13,925 bases of DNA from DASPSR01 sp035516175 (GTDB taxonomy: Bacteria > Nitrospirota > UBA9217): the NCBI GenBank assembly GCA_035516175.1, contig DATJAO010000059.1, forward strand, positions 1 through 13,925. The letters run 5' to 3'. The position numbers were made by a program, and so were the translations under genes. Shown one piece after another: positions 1 through 5,439 of this stretch (position 1 is its first letter; each line of letters opens with the position of its first letter). Below the pieces are notes generated by a model, which ran no database searches, had not been told where the DNA came from, and worked only from the letters and a program-made list of their open reading frames with translations.

Positions 1-1
1 T

Positions 2-145
2 TGGACCGAGTATCCTTTGGAGCACTCCGGGGTGGTCATATTCAACGATGAGGCGGGGGAAAAGACGGGCATCGTGAAGTGGAAAGAAAAAGTCAGTGTT
101 GACGATAACACCTGCCGGGCTGGCATCGAGTTCCTGCGGAACTAA
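2..145 (+). CDS. C-terminal fragment of an unidentified protein, possibly PilZ domain
   Basis: An open frame enters from the left edge and ends at TAA 143-145, giving the last 47 residues of a protein. The end has hydrophobic strands (GVVIF, then GIVKW) and finishes GIEFLRN. That pattern, a G-x-V-x-W strand followed about 15-20 residues later by G-[IV]-[EK]-F-L, is common at the end of PilZ (c-di-GMP-binding) domains. The R-x3-R and D-x-S-x2-G motifs that would prove PilZ lie outside the window, so this is a guess from the tail alone. The gene is convergent with the next one, with a possible shared terminator between. Confidence 0.45.
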   Translation, partial: WTEYPLEHSGVVIFNDEAGEKTGIVKWKEKVSVDDNTCRAGIEFLRN

Positions 146-210
146 AAACCGTGGATTCTCAGGTGAACTCAGGAACCCAGCCTGATCACTCTTTAATCCG
201 CTAAGGTTTT
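145..210. terminator. Possible bidirectional terminator between convergent genes
   Basis: AAAACC (145-150) pairs with GGTTTT (205-210), GGATT (153-157) with AATCC (195-199), and an inner hairpin TCAGG/CCTGA lies at 169-185. The A-tract on the left and T-tract on the right would give a U-run on either strand. The stem is interrupted and the loops are large, so this is a weak call. It overlaps the last codons of the minus-strand gene. Confidence 0.3.
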
Positions 211-2123
211 TTTCTGTATTTCAGTTCCTTATTCACTGTGGGGAAAGCATTCAGATCAGTGTGCGGCAGGAAGAGGGCCGAGAGATACTCGTCCATGAAG
301 CTGCGCGACACGGATAATTCGATGTAGGTCATCCTCCGAGCGATTTCCTCGGCCTCGTGCCGGAGCCGGTCGCAGAGGAGGGCGTAGTAGGCGCCCATGA
401 TGGAAGTGTTCCCGAGGAACTGGAACTTGTCAACCGCCAGGTCGGGCAGCATGCCGATGGTGATTGCGCGCTCCACATCAATATATCTGCCGAAACCACC
501 GGCAATGTAGAGTTTTTCGATGTCGGCGAAGGTCATGTTCATGTGGCTTAGCAGCGTAGAGAAGCCGGCGTAGATCGCGGCCTTGGCGCGGATCAGGTTG
601 TCGAGGTCCACCTCGGTGATTACAATCTCCTTGTTGATTGCGCTTTCCACTCGCCAGGCGAGCACATACTCAAGCCCGCTCTCTCCCCTGCGGATACGTT
701 TGGAGCCGATCTCTTCCCGGATCTTCCCCTTCTGGTCTATGACGCCATTCAGGTACATTTCGGCAATCGTGTCGATCATGCCTGAGCCGCAGATGCCGAT
801 GGGCTTTACATCGCCTATAACCCTGTAGTTCACGTCGTACGTCTTCGGGTTTATCTCGACCTCTTCAATAGCACCCTCCATGGCGCGCATGCCGAACTTG
901 ATGCCGCTCCCTTCGAAGGCCGGGCCTGCGGAGCATGCCGCGGTTACGAGCCAGTCCTTGTTCCCGAGCACGATCTCACCGTTCGTCCCAATGTCGATGA
1001 AGAGGGAAACCTGATCCTTCTTGTGGATTTGGGACACAAGCACACCGGCGGAAATATCTCCGCCTACATAACTTGCAACGTTCGGCATGGAATAGATGAT
1101 AACCTGCGGATCGACCTGTAAGCCCACGCTTTTTCCACGGATGAGCGGAAAGAAGGTTGCCGCCGGGATATAAGGCTCCTCCCGGATATACTGCGGGTCA
1201 ATGCCGTAGAATAGATGTTCCATGGTAGTGTTGCCGGCCACCACGAGGTAGTCGATCATGCTTGGTGGAATGTTATTTTTTTCTGCTAATTCCGTGAGCA
1301 TAGTGTCGATGTTGCCCACGACGAGATTCTGGAGTTCCTTGAGCCCGTTCCGCTCCGTGGCATACACGATGCGCGTGATAACATCGTCCCCGCACTTGAC
1401 TTGGCTGTTGTATGTCGATGCCGTACCGATGATGTGCCCATTCGTCATGTCCACGAGGTAGACGACAATGGTGGTGGTGCCGATGTCTACTGCCGCACCG
1501 TAGCGCGTGCGGGTTGCATCGCCGGGGAAAATATCGAGTACCTCGAGCACCGCCGTGACGCTGAACACCGAGACCGTGACCGTCCAATTGCCCTCCCGGA
1601 GAACGTGCGGCAGCTTGCTCAGCATCATGTGGTTCATGTGCAGGTGTGATGCGTCGAAACCCTCCTTGTCGAGGGCGCGCCTGAGCCGTTCGTAGTCCGC
1701 GATATTGTCGTCGATGGTGGGGGGGGTGATTTCGAGGTACACGTGGCTGATGCGCGATTCCAGGCATCCGCCGGCCTCCTGCATGAGTTTGATGATCTCC
1801 TCTGTGTTGGCGCCTGTCGCGATCTTGTGTTTAGCCTGCATGCGAGACTCGGGCGGGATCTCGACGGTCAGGTCACTCTTGACACGCGTGAGACAGGCGA
1901 GGGCATAGCCGCGCTCGGCCTCTTCTGCGCTCAAGAAGGAGCGTGACTTGCCGGTGTCCGTCATTCCATTCGTGATCACGATCTTGCACTTGCCGCAGTT
2001 GCCCTTGCCACCGCAGGACGAAAGTACGTACACGCCCGCAGCCTTTATCGCCTTAAAGAGAATGGTGTTGTCCTCTACGTCCACTGCAGCATTATCAGGC
2101 ATGAAGGTGACCTTGTGTTTCAT
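201..2123 (-). CDS. 2Fe-2S ferredoxin / ASKHA-domain protein (DUF4445; RACo/RamA-like reductive activator of corrinoid protein)
   Basis: The N-terminal plant-type [2Fe-2S] ferredoxin domain has ligands C37, C43, C46 (SCGGKGNCGKC) and C77. After a linker comes an ASKHA-type ATPase with phosphate loops DIGTTT (213-218) and DIGTNG (377-382), an AGNTTMEH segment, GICGSGM, and AGGFG (541-545). This architecture and the ~640-residue length match proteins such as RACo and RamA, which use ATP and low-potential electrons to reduce Co(II) corrinoids to Co(I). An open frame extends to 2237, but I place the start at ATG 2121-2123. The ferredoxin fold begins there (MKHKVTFMPDN), the 38 extra residues look unlike the family, and a good promoter (2130-2158) lies inside the would-be extension. 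There is no SD, and the -10 ends 6 nt before the ATG, so the mRNA may be leaderless. No corrinoid protein or methyltransferase is nearby, so the partner is unknown. Confidence 0.88.
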   Translation of the reverse strand: MKHKVTFMPDNAAVDVEDNTILFKAIKAAGVYVLSSCGGKGNCGKCKIVITNGMTDTGKSRSFLSAEEAERGYALACLTRVKSDLTVEIPPESRMQAKHKIATGANTEEIIKLMQEAGGCLESRISHVYLEITPPTIDDNIADYERLRRALDKEGFDASHLHMNHMMLSKLPHVLREGNWTVTVSVFSVTAVLEVLDIFPGDATRTRYGAAVDIGTTTIVVYLVDMTNGHIIGTASTYNSQVKCGDDVITRIVYATERNGLKELQNLVVGNIDTMLTELAEKNNIPPSMIDYLVVAGNTTMEHLFYGIDPQYIREEPYIPAATFFPLIRGKSVGLQVDPQVIIYSMPNVASYVGGDISAGVLVSQIHKKDQVSLFIDIGTNGEIVLGNKDWLVTAACSAGPAFEGSGIKFGMRAMEGAIEEVEINPKTYDVNYRVIGDVKPIGICGSGMIDTIAEMYLNGVIDQKGKIREEIGSKRIRRGESGLEYVLAWRVESAINKEIVITEVDLDNLIRAKAAIYAGFSTLLSHMNMTFADIEKLYIAGGFGRYIDVERAITIGMLPDLAVDKFQFLGNTSIMGAYYALLCDRLRHEAEEIARRMTYIELSVSRSFMDEYLSALFLPHTDLNAFPTVNKELKYRKKP

Positions 2124-2129
2124 GGAGTG

Positions 2130-2158
2130 AATATAGCAGGGTGAGGAAAAAGGGTCAA
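2130..2158 (-). promoter_or_regulatory. Sigma70-type promoter of the ASKHA ferredoxin gene
   Basis: Read on the minus strand, TTGACC (2158-2153), a 17-nt spacer and TATATT (2135-2130). Six nt (CACTCC) separate the -10 from the ATG, so transcription should start at or next to the start codon. Confidence 0.6.
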
Positions 2159-2196
2159 GAGGATTTTGGGCAAATTGCGCTAGTAGTAACGCGGTT

Positions 2197-2213
2197 TGTG
2201 TGCTGTTCACACA
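2197..2213. promoter_or_regulatory. 17-bp palindrome in a divergent promoter region
   Basis: TGTGTG-CTGTT-CACACA has perfect 6-bp arms. It lies between the minus-strand promoter (2130-2158) and the plus-strand promoter (2231-2259), about 60 bp upstream of the expected plus-strand start. It resembles a dimeric repressor or activator site. The TGTG/CACA half-site spacing is 7 or 9 rather than the 8 of CRP, so I do not assign it to CRP. Confidence 0.35.
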
Positions 2214-2230
2214 GTTTGTGACGGCGATTA

Positions 2231-2259
2231 TTGACATTATGGCAATAATTAATTAGTAT
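2231..2259 (+). promoter_or_regulatory. Sigma70-type promoter of the NlpC/P60 gene
   Basis: A perfect TTGACA (2231-2236), 17-nt spacer and TAGTAT (2254-2259) lie 26 nt upstream of the GTG start. Transcription would begin near 2266. Confidence 0.6.
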
Positions 2260-2285
2260 GGGAGGCGCAGCTCGAGGGAGGTCAG

Positions 2286-2756
2286 GTGAGGGCAACTTGC
2301 AAACTTACAGCGGCGATTTATTGTATCGCCCTCTTGTCATTTGGCTGTGCGCACACGCCACCGACGAAACATATCGAGGGATACTCGTTCTCCGTGGCTG
2401 ACAAGGCCGCTGACACGGCACTGACTATGGTCGGAAGGCCCTACAAGTATCGGGGAGACAGCCCTGCGGGATTCGACTGCAGCGGCCTAGTGCGGTACAG
2501 CTATTTGGCGGCAGGTATGGATGTACCCCACGGTACGAAGGCATTGAGAGAAGCTACCCGTTCCATTTCATACCAAGAGATACGGAAAGGCGATCTCCTT
2601 TTCTTTCTGCAGGGAGGGGAAAAATACTCTCATGTCGGCATCTATGTGAACGATAGCCTCTTTGTCCACGCTCCCAGCACAGGGAAGACCGTGCGGATGG
2701 ACACACTTCTTGATCCCTACTGGAAAAAGCACCTCCTTGATGCACGCCGGTTTTAA
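2286..2756 (+). CDS. NlpC/P60 family cell-wall endopeptidase, probable lipoprotein
   Basis: This 156-residue protein has a basic N-terminus, a hydrophobic segment (residues 8-20) and C21 in LLSFGC, a near-lipobox with Ser rather than Leu at -3. Export and lipid anchoring are therefore likely but not certain. The catalytic NlpC/P60 domain spans about residues 40-156. The nucleophile is C65 in GFDCSGLVRY, the general base H116 in SHVGIYV, and the third polar residue H128 in FVHAP. Family members cut D-glutamyl-mesoDAP bonds in peptidoglycan, in the periplasm if exported. Length fits small Spr/NlpC-type enzymes. The start is GTG 2286 with SD GGGAGG at 2276-2281, a rather short 4-nt spacing. The gene is monocistronic, divergent from the ASKHA gene and convergent with the membrane-protein gene. 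Confidence 0.9.
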   Translation: MRATCKLTAAIYCIALLSFGCAHTPPTKHIEGYSFSVADKAADTALTMVGRPYKYRGDSPAGFDCSGLVRYSYLAAGMDVPHGTKALREATRSISYQEIRKGDLLFFLQGGEKYSHVGIYVNDSLFVHAPSTGKTVRMDTLLDPYWKKHLLDARRF

Positions 2757-2786
2757 CAAGTTCAGTAATTAGGGTAGAAATTCGAT

Positions 2787-2815
2787 CGTCATTTCTGTGA
2801 AATGCAGGAATGACG
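2787..2815. repeat. Palindromic hairpin between convergent genes; intergenic repeat or terminator
   Basis: CGTCATTTCTG (2787-2797) pairs with CAGGAATGACG (2805-2815) over 11 positions with one G-U, around a 7-nt loop. No U-run follows on either side. It resembles the dispersed GTCATTCC...GGAATGAC palindromes common in proteobacterial and Nitrospirota intergenic regions, and may also end transcription of both flanking genes. Confidence 0.45.
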
Positions 2816-2862
2816 GGTAGGGCACGTTTGACGTATGATAATGATACTGGAGATCAGTCAGG

Positions 2863-3633
2863 CTACTTCCGCAGTTTCCTTACCGACTTTCTGATTGCCG
2901 CGCGGAGCGCCCGTTCTTCTTTCGCCTTTTGTGCTATGCCGCTCCAGAATCCGTAAAGCAGAACCTGGAGTGCGAGCACGGCGACAAAGCCTACGCGCAT
3001 GCCGTACCCCAGGGACGCGGCCATCTGGTTCGCCATCTCCTCGATCTTCCGGTAGAGGATGAGCATATTGGTCGTAGCGGTAATTACCGTGACTGCCGCG
3101 CCAGCGAGCACGCCTTCAAGGATAGCCTTACCCTCAGAGGTGTACCCGATCCAGAGGCCTGTGCCGAAGCTTGTGATGACCGCGAGGAGGGTGAGGAGGT
3201 AGAGGCCCTCATTCCCACTGAGCCAGGGGTGCTCGCCCCGCAGGAACCGTCCCACTGTCTCGATGCCGAAGTCGCCGTAGAGGGAGCTGAACGTCTGGCC
3301 GCTGAAGTAGATGAAGAGCGCCACGAAGAAGATCTCGAAGGCGAACTTGATGGCGAAACTGACCCCCACATCGGCGACAATCCTTCCGACCGTGATGTTC
3401 TGGAAGATCATTTTGGCGCCAGCCTTCATCTCTTCCTTTGCTCTGGAGGGCGGGATTGGTTTTGCCTTGCCGGTTCTGCTGCGTTCGAGGAGTTCGTAGA
3501 CGATTGCGTAGAGGATCGGGATGAGCGGAAAGATGCGGCTTGTATAAACATCGAGGTCGAATATCTTGCTCAACGTGACGAGGCCGATAGCTCCGCCGAT
3601 GGCTATGGAAAAACTGAGGAAAAGGTTGCCCAT
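2863..3633 (-). CDS. Six-TM membrane protein of unknown function
   Basis: This 256-residue protein has about six hydrophobic segments: residues 3-24, 33-48, 85-110, 142-164, 170-195 and 209-233. A basic cytoplasmic-looking loop (51-75) lies between TM2 and TM3, and the C-terminal tail (236-256) is very basic. I do not recognise a family or any catalytic motif. It lies 65 bp downstream of the DUF3109 gene on the same strand, so co-transcription is likely. However, a candidate promoter sits in the gap, with a -10 TATACT ending 9 nt before the ATG, and no SD is visible. The opposite strand is also open here, but that reading is hydrophilic and charge-rich and lacks a start signal, so the minus-strand membrane protein is preferred. 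Confidence 0.75.
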   Translation of the reverse strand: MGNLFLSFSIAIGGAIGLVTLSKIFDLDVYTSRIFPLIPILYAIVYELLERSRTGKAKPIPPSRAKEEMKAGAKMIFQNITVGRIVADVGVSFAIKFAFEIFFVALFIYFSGQTFSSLYGDFGIETVGRFLRGEHPWLSGNEGLYLLTLLAVITSFGTGLWIGYTSEGKAILEGVLAGAAVTVITATTNMLILYRKIEEMANQMAASLGYGMRVGFVAVLALQVLLYGFWSGIAQKAKEERALRAAIRKSVRKLRK

Positions 3634-3642
3634 AGGATTAAT

Positions 3643-3671
3643 AGTATAGCATGGATGCCATAGTTTGTTCA
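3643..3671 (-). promoter_or_regulatory. Candidate internal promoter for the membrane-protein gene
   Basis: On the minus strand, TGAACA (3671-3666), a 17-nt spacer and TATACT (3648-3643), then nine nt to the ATG at 3633. The predicted leader is 0-3 nt, matching the lack of an SD. Confidence 0.35.
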
Positions 3672-3698
3672 GCAGGGAAGACTAGCAAGGTCGAAAGG

Positions 3699-4364
3699 TT
3701 ATTTCTTCGCTATCTTCTCGGCATAGGCCTTCAGTTCCTTATAAAAATCCTTCCCCATGAAGGTCTCGATGGTCTTCTTGAGGCTTTTGTACATGGGCTC
3801 TCCCGCAGGGCTCTTCATGCAGGGGATATGATTGAGGTATGGTGTGTCCTGGATGGAGAGAACCTGCGTTCCATCCTCTGCAGTGTAGAACGAGAGCGGG
3901 TACTGGACGCAGTCCGCGAACTTGAACTCCTCCCAGACCATGCCTTTTTGCATGGCGTAGGTATGCACGGCGCAGTAACGGAGCCCCTGCTGGTTGGTAT
4001 AAAGCAGGGCGCAATCATTGTTGAACAGCAGCGCGCAGCGGAAGTCCGCCCCCCCGAAGTTTCTCCGGATGGCCTGAGCCTCGTCATCATGGATGACGCA
4101 GCCCGTGGGGCATTGTTTGGTGCAGACTCCGAGCAACGATCCGTTCTTTTTGATCGCCTCCTGGTTGTCAGAGGCGAGATAGGCAAGGATTCCATCCAGA
4201 TGTTCCTCGACCTTCCGGGCTTCCTGCTCGGGCACGATGCAGGACCGGTAGCAGCACTGCGACTTGCAGCCGTATTTCTCCACATCGCAGGTATAGTGCC
4301 GGGTAAAGATTTCCGGATTCACGAGTACGGAACCGATCTCGACGAATTTGTTTTGCGCGGACAT
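3699..4364 (-). CDS. DUF3109 family Cys-rich protein
   Basis: This soluble 221-residue protein has 13 cysteines: 26, 33, 37, 38, 42, 81, 85, 89, 110, 118, 131, 152 and 182. The N-terminal FVEIGSVLVNPEIF followed by a C-x6-C-x3-CC cluster is the DUF3109 signature. The later C-A-L-L...D-C...Y-C-A-V-H...D-C-V-Q-Y-P-L run resembles the YkgJ-type metal-binding pattern. A metal or Fe-S site is likely from the Cys spacing, but the biochemical role of the family is not known to me. The start at 4364 is fixed by a good SD (GGGGAGGT, about 6 nt spacing). The gene heads a probable two-gene unit with the downstream membrane protein. Confidence 0.85.
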   Translation of the reverse strand: MSAQNKFVEIGSVLVNPEIFTRHYTCDVEKYGCKSQCCYRSCIVPEQEARKVEEHLDGILAYLASDNQEAIKKNGSLLGVCTKQCPTGCVIHDDEAQAIRRNFGGADFRCALLFNNDCALLYTNQQGLRYCAVHTYAMQKGMVWEEFKFADCVQYPLSFYTAEDGTQVLSIQDTPYLNHIPCMKSPAGEPMYKSLKKTIETFMGKDFYKELKAYAEKIAKK

Positions 4365-4384
4365 GGCGAAACCTCCCCAAAGCA

Positions 4385-4408
4385 GAAGTCAGATAATGGA
4401 AGTCAGAT
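4385..4408. repeat. Tandem 10-bp direct repeat upstream of the DUF3109 gene
   Basis: GAAGTCAGAT occurs at 4385-4394 and again at 4399-4408, a 14-bp period. On the minus strand these are two ATCTGACTTC copies about 20-45 nt upstream of the DUF3109 start codon, overlapping the SD-proximal leader or promoter. This could be a tandem operator or just a small duplication. Confidence 0.35.
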
Positions 4409-4856
4409 GACAGACTGAACCTTGCCGCTCCTTGAGGCGCTCCAGCGTCTCCCGACTGTGGAATCAAAGCCCAATATTAAAACTATCCGCCGCGGATGTA
4501 AAGACTTTTTTCTGCGTTCCGGCCCGCGCAGCCGCGTCGTGATCCGGAAGCCCTCTCCTGGAGGTCCCCACCAAAGCTTCAGCAGTCGTGACAGGCTCGG
4601 TCTTGAGCATTTTTGCATAACTCAGCGCCCCTGTCTTCGGGTTCCTAGCACGAGATTCTCTTCTTCCGTCCGCTTTTTCCTCGTTCACAACTAGTTTTGA
4701 GGGGAAATCTCTCCACGCCTCCCGGTTTTTTGTCTTTCGTTGTCGAAATAATGAATGTCACGGTCCTTTCCAGGAGCAAAAATTGACCGCATCGCACCGC
4801 GTGAGACGAGCATGAAGCACGCGCGAGAAAAAAATGAAGCCGAATCCATTTTATCC
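4409..4856. other. Divergent intergenic region without a convincing gene
   Basis: About 450 bp separate the DUF3109 operon from the polyamine promoter. Short frames are open on both strands; the longest are minus 4464-4688 (GTG start, 74 codons) and plus 4422-4694. None has an SD, and their compositions look like GC-rich noise. The DUF3109 promoter should lie at the left end, but I could not pick clear -35/-10 boxes. No tRNA fold or convincing intrinsic terminator was seen. Confidence 0.4.
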
Positions 4857-4884
4857 TTGACAAAGGTGAGTATTTTTGATAAAT
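4857..4884 (+). promoter_or_regulatory. Probable promoter of the polyamine operon
   Basis: A perfect TTGACA at 4857-4862 is followed by an AT-rich stretch with GATAAA (4878-4883) as best -10 candidate at 15-nt spacing. The -10 is suboptimal. Transcription would start near 4890, leaving a leader of about 150 nt before speD. Confidence 0.45.
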
Positions 4885-4907
4885 GACAATTAATTTTTAG
4901 TGTTGTC

Positions 4908-4980
4908 GAGCGCCGCCTGAATCTGAGGCGGATTAGTATCGAATGCCAGCCCTCCCGTGGGAACGGGAGGTGGTGCTCGC
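4908..4980 (+). promoter_or_regulatory. Structured 5' leader of speD (possible regulatory RNA)
   Basis: CGAGCG (4908-4913) can pair with TGCTCG (4974-4979), closing a junction with two hairpins. One is CCGCCT/AGGCGG with a GAATCTG loop (from 4914). The other is CCTCCCGT/ACGGGAGG with a GGGA tetraloop, extended by CCA/TGG across a bulge. A further CCGGG/CCCGG hairpin follows at about 4986-5002. A 17-codon frame (ATG 4943 to TGA 4996) overlaps the fold and may be a leader peptide. I do not see the consensus cores of SAM-I, SAM-II, SAM-IV, SAH or guanidine-I riboswitches. The stems are seen in the sequence; the regulatory role is inference. Confidence 0.4.
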
Positions 4981-5037
4981 GGAGACCGGGCGTTGATCCC
5001 GGAGCTGGTTCGGCGGGCGGAGAAGGAGGCAAACAGG

Positions 5038-5439
5038 TTGCACGCGTTGGGAACCCACCTGTTGTTGGAGTTGAGGGATTGCAACCCCAAGACCCTCACA
5101 AATCTAGAGTTTGTAAGAGAAACACTCAAAAATGCTGCATTGGAGGCAAAGGCGACGATTGTAGAGGTCGCTTTCCACGAATTCAGCCCCTTTGGCATCA
5201 GCGGGATGGTGGTAATCGCCGAATCCCACCTTGCCATCCACACGTGGCCGGAATACGGCTATGCCGCAGTAGATGTCTTCACCTGCGGGGACCTGATCGA
5301 CCCCAAGGTCGCCGCAAAATTCCTTATCGAAAAGTTCCAGTCCAAGAATCCCTCTATCATCGAGATGAAACGGGGCATCCTTGGCCACGAAAAGCTTCCG
5401 CATAAGCCAATAGTACAGGAAGAACTGGTTCAGGCATGA
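5038..5439 (+). CDS. speD: S-adenosylmethionine decarboxylase proenzyme (prokaryotic short form)
   Basis: This cytoplasmic enzyme decarboxylates SAM to give the aminopropyl donor for spermidine-type polyamines. The 133-residue protein matches the short bacterial/archaeal class. The segment AESHLAIHTWPEYGYAAVD contains the self-cleavage pair E62-S63 (S63 becomes the pyruvoyl group) and H68; C83 in FTCGD is the third active-site residue. With the TTG start at 5038 these numbers equal those of the Thermotoga maritima enzyme (S63, H68, C83). The start is also supported by SD AAGGAGG at 5023-5029, 8 nt upstream. The frame stays open to a GTG at 4957, but that part overlaps the leader hairpins and is not family-like. 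The stop overlaps the next ATG by 4 bp (ATGA), so the two are translationally coupled. Confidence 0.95.
   Translation: MHALGTHLLLELRDCNPKTLTNLEFVRETLKNAALEAKATIVEVAFHEFSPFGISGMVVIAESHLAIHTWPEYGYAAVDVFTCGDLIDPKVAAKFLIEKFQSKNPSIIEMKRGILGHEKLPHKPIVQEELVQA

Noticed and set aside
2124..2237. N-terminal extension of the ASKHA ferredoxin protein
   Set aside because: Contains a strong promoter, has no SD, and family proteins start at the ferredoxin domain (ATG 2121-2123).
2929..3663. Long plus-strand frame opposite the membrane-protein gene
   Set aside because: Charge-rich, no SD, no family-like motif; the minus frame gives regular TM segments and fits the operon.
3651..4418. Long plus-strand frame opposite the DUF3109 gene
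   Set aside because: The minus frame has DUF3109 Cys motifs and a strong SD; the plus frame has neither.
4883..4900. Five-codon upstream frame (ATG ACA ATT AAT TTT TAG) before speD
   Set aside because: No SD, and it lies at or before the expected transcription start; likely chance.
4890..5037. Known SAM, SAH or guanidine-I riboswitch in the speD leader
   Set aside because: None of the conserved core strings I know for these classes is present, so I only claim a structured leader.
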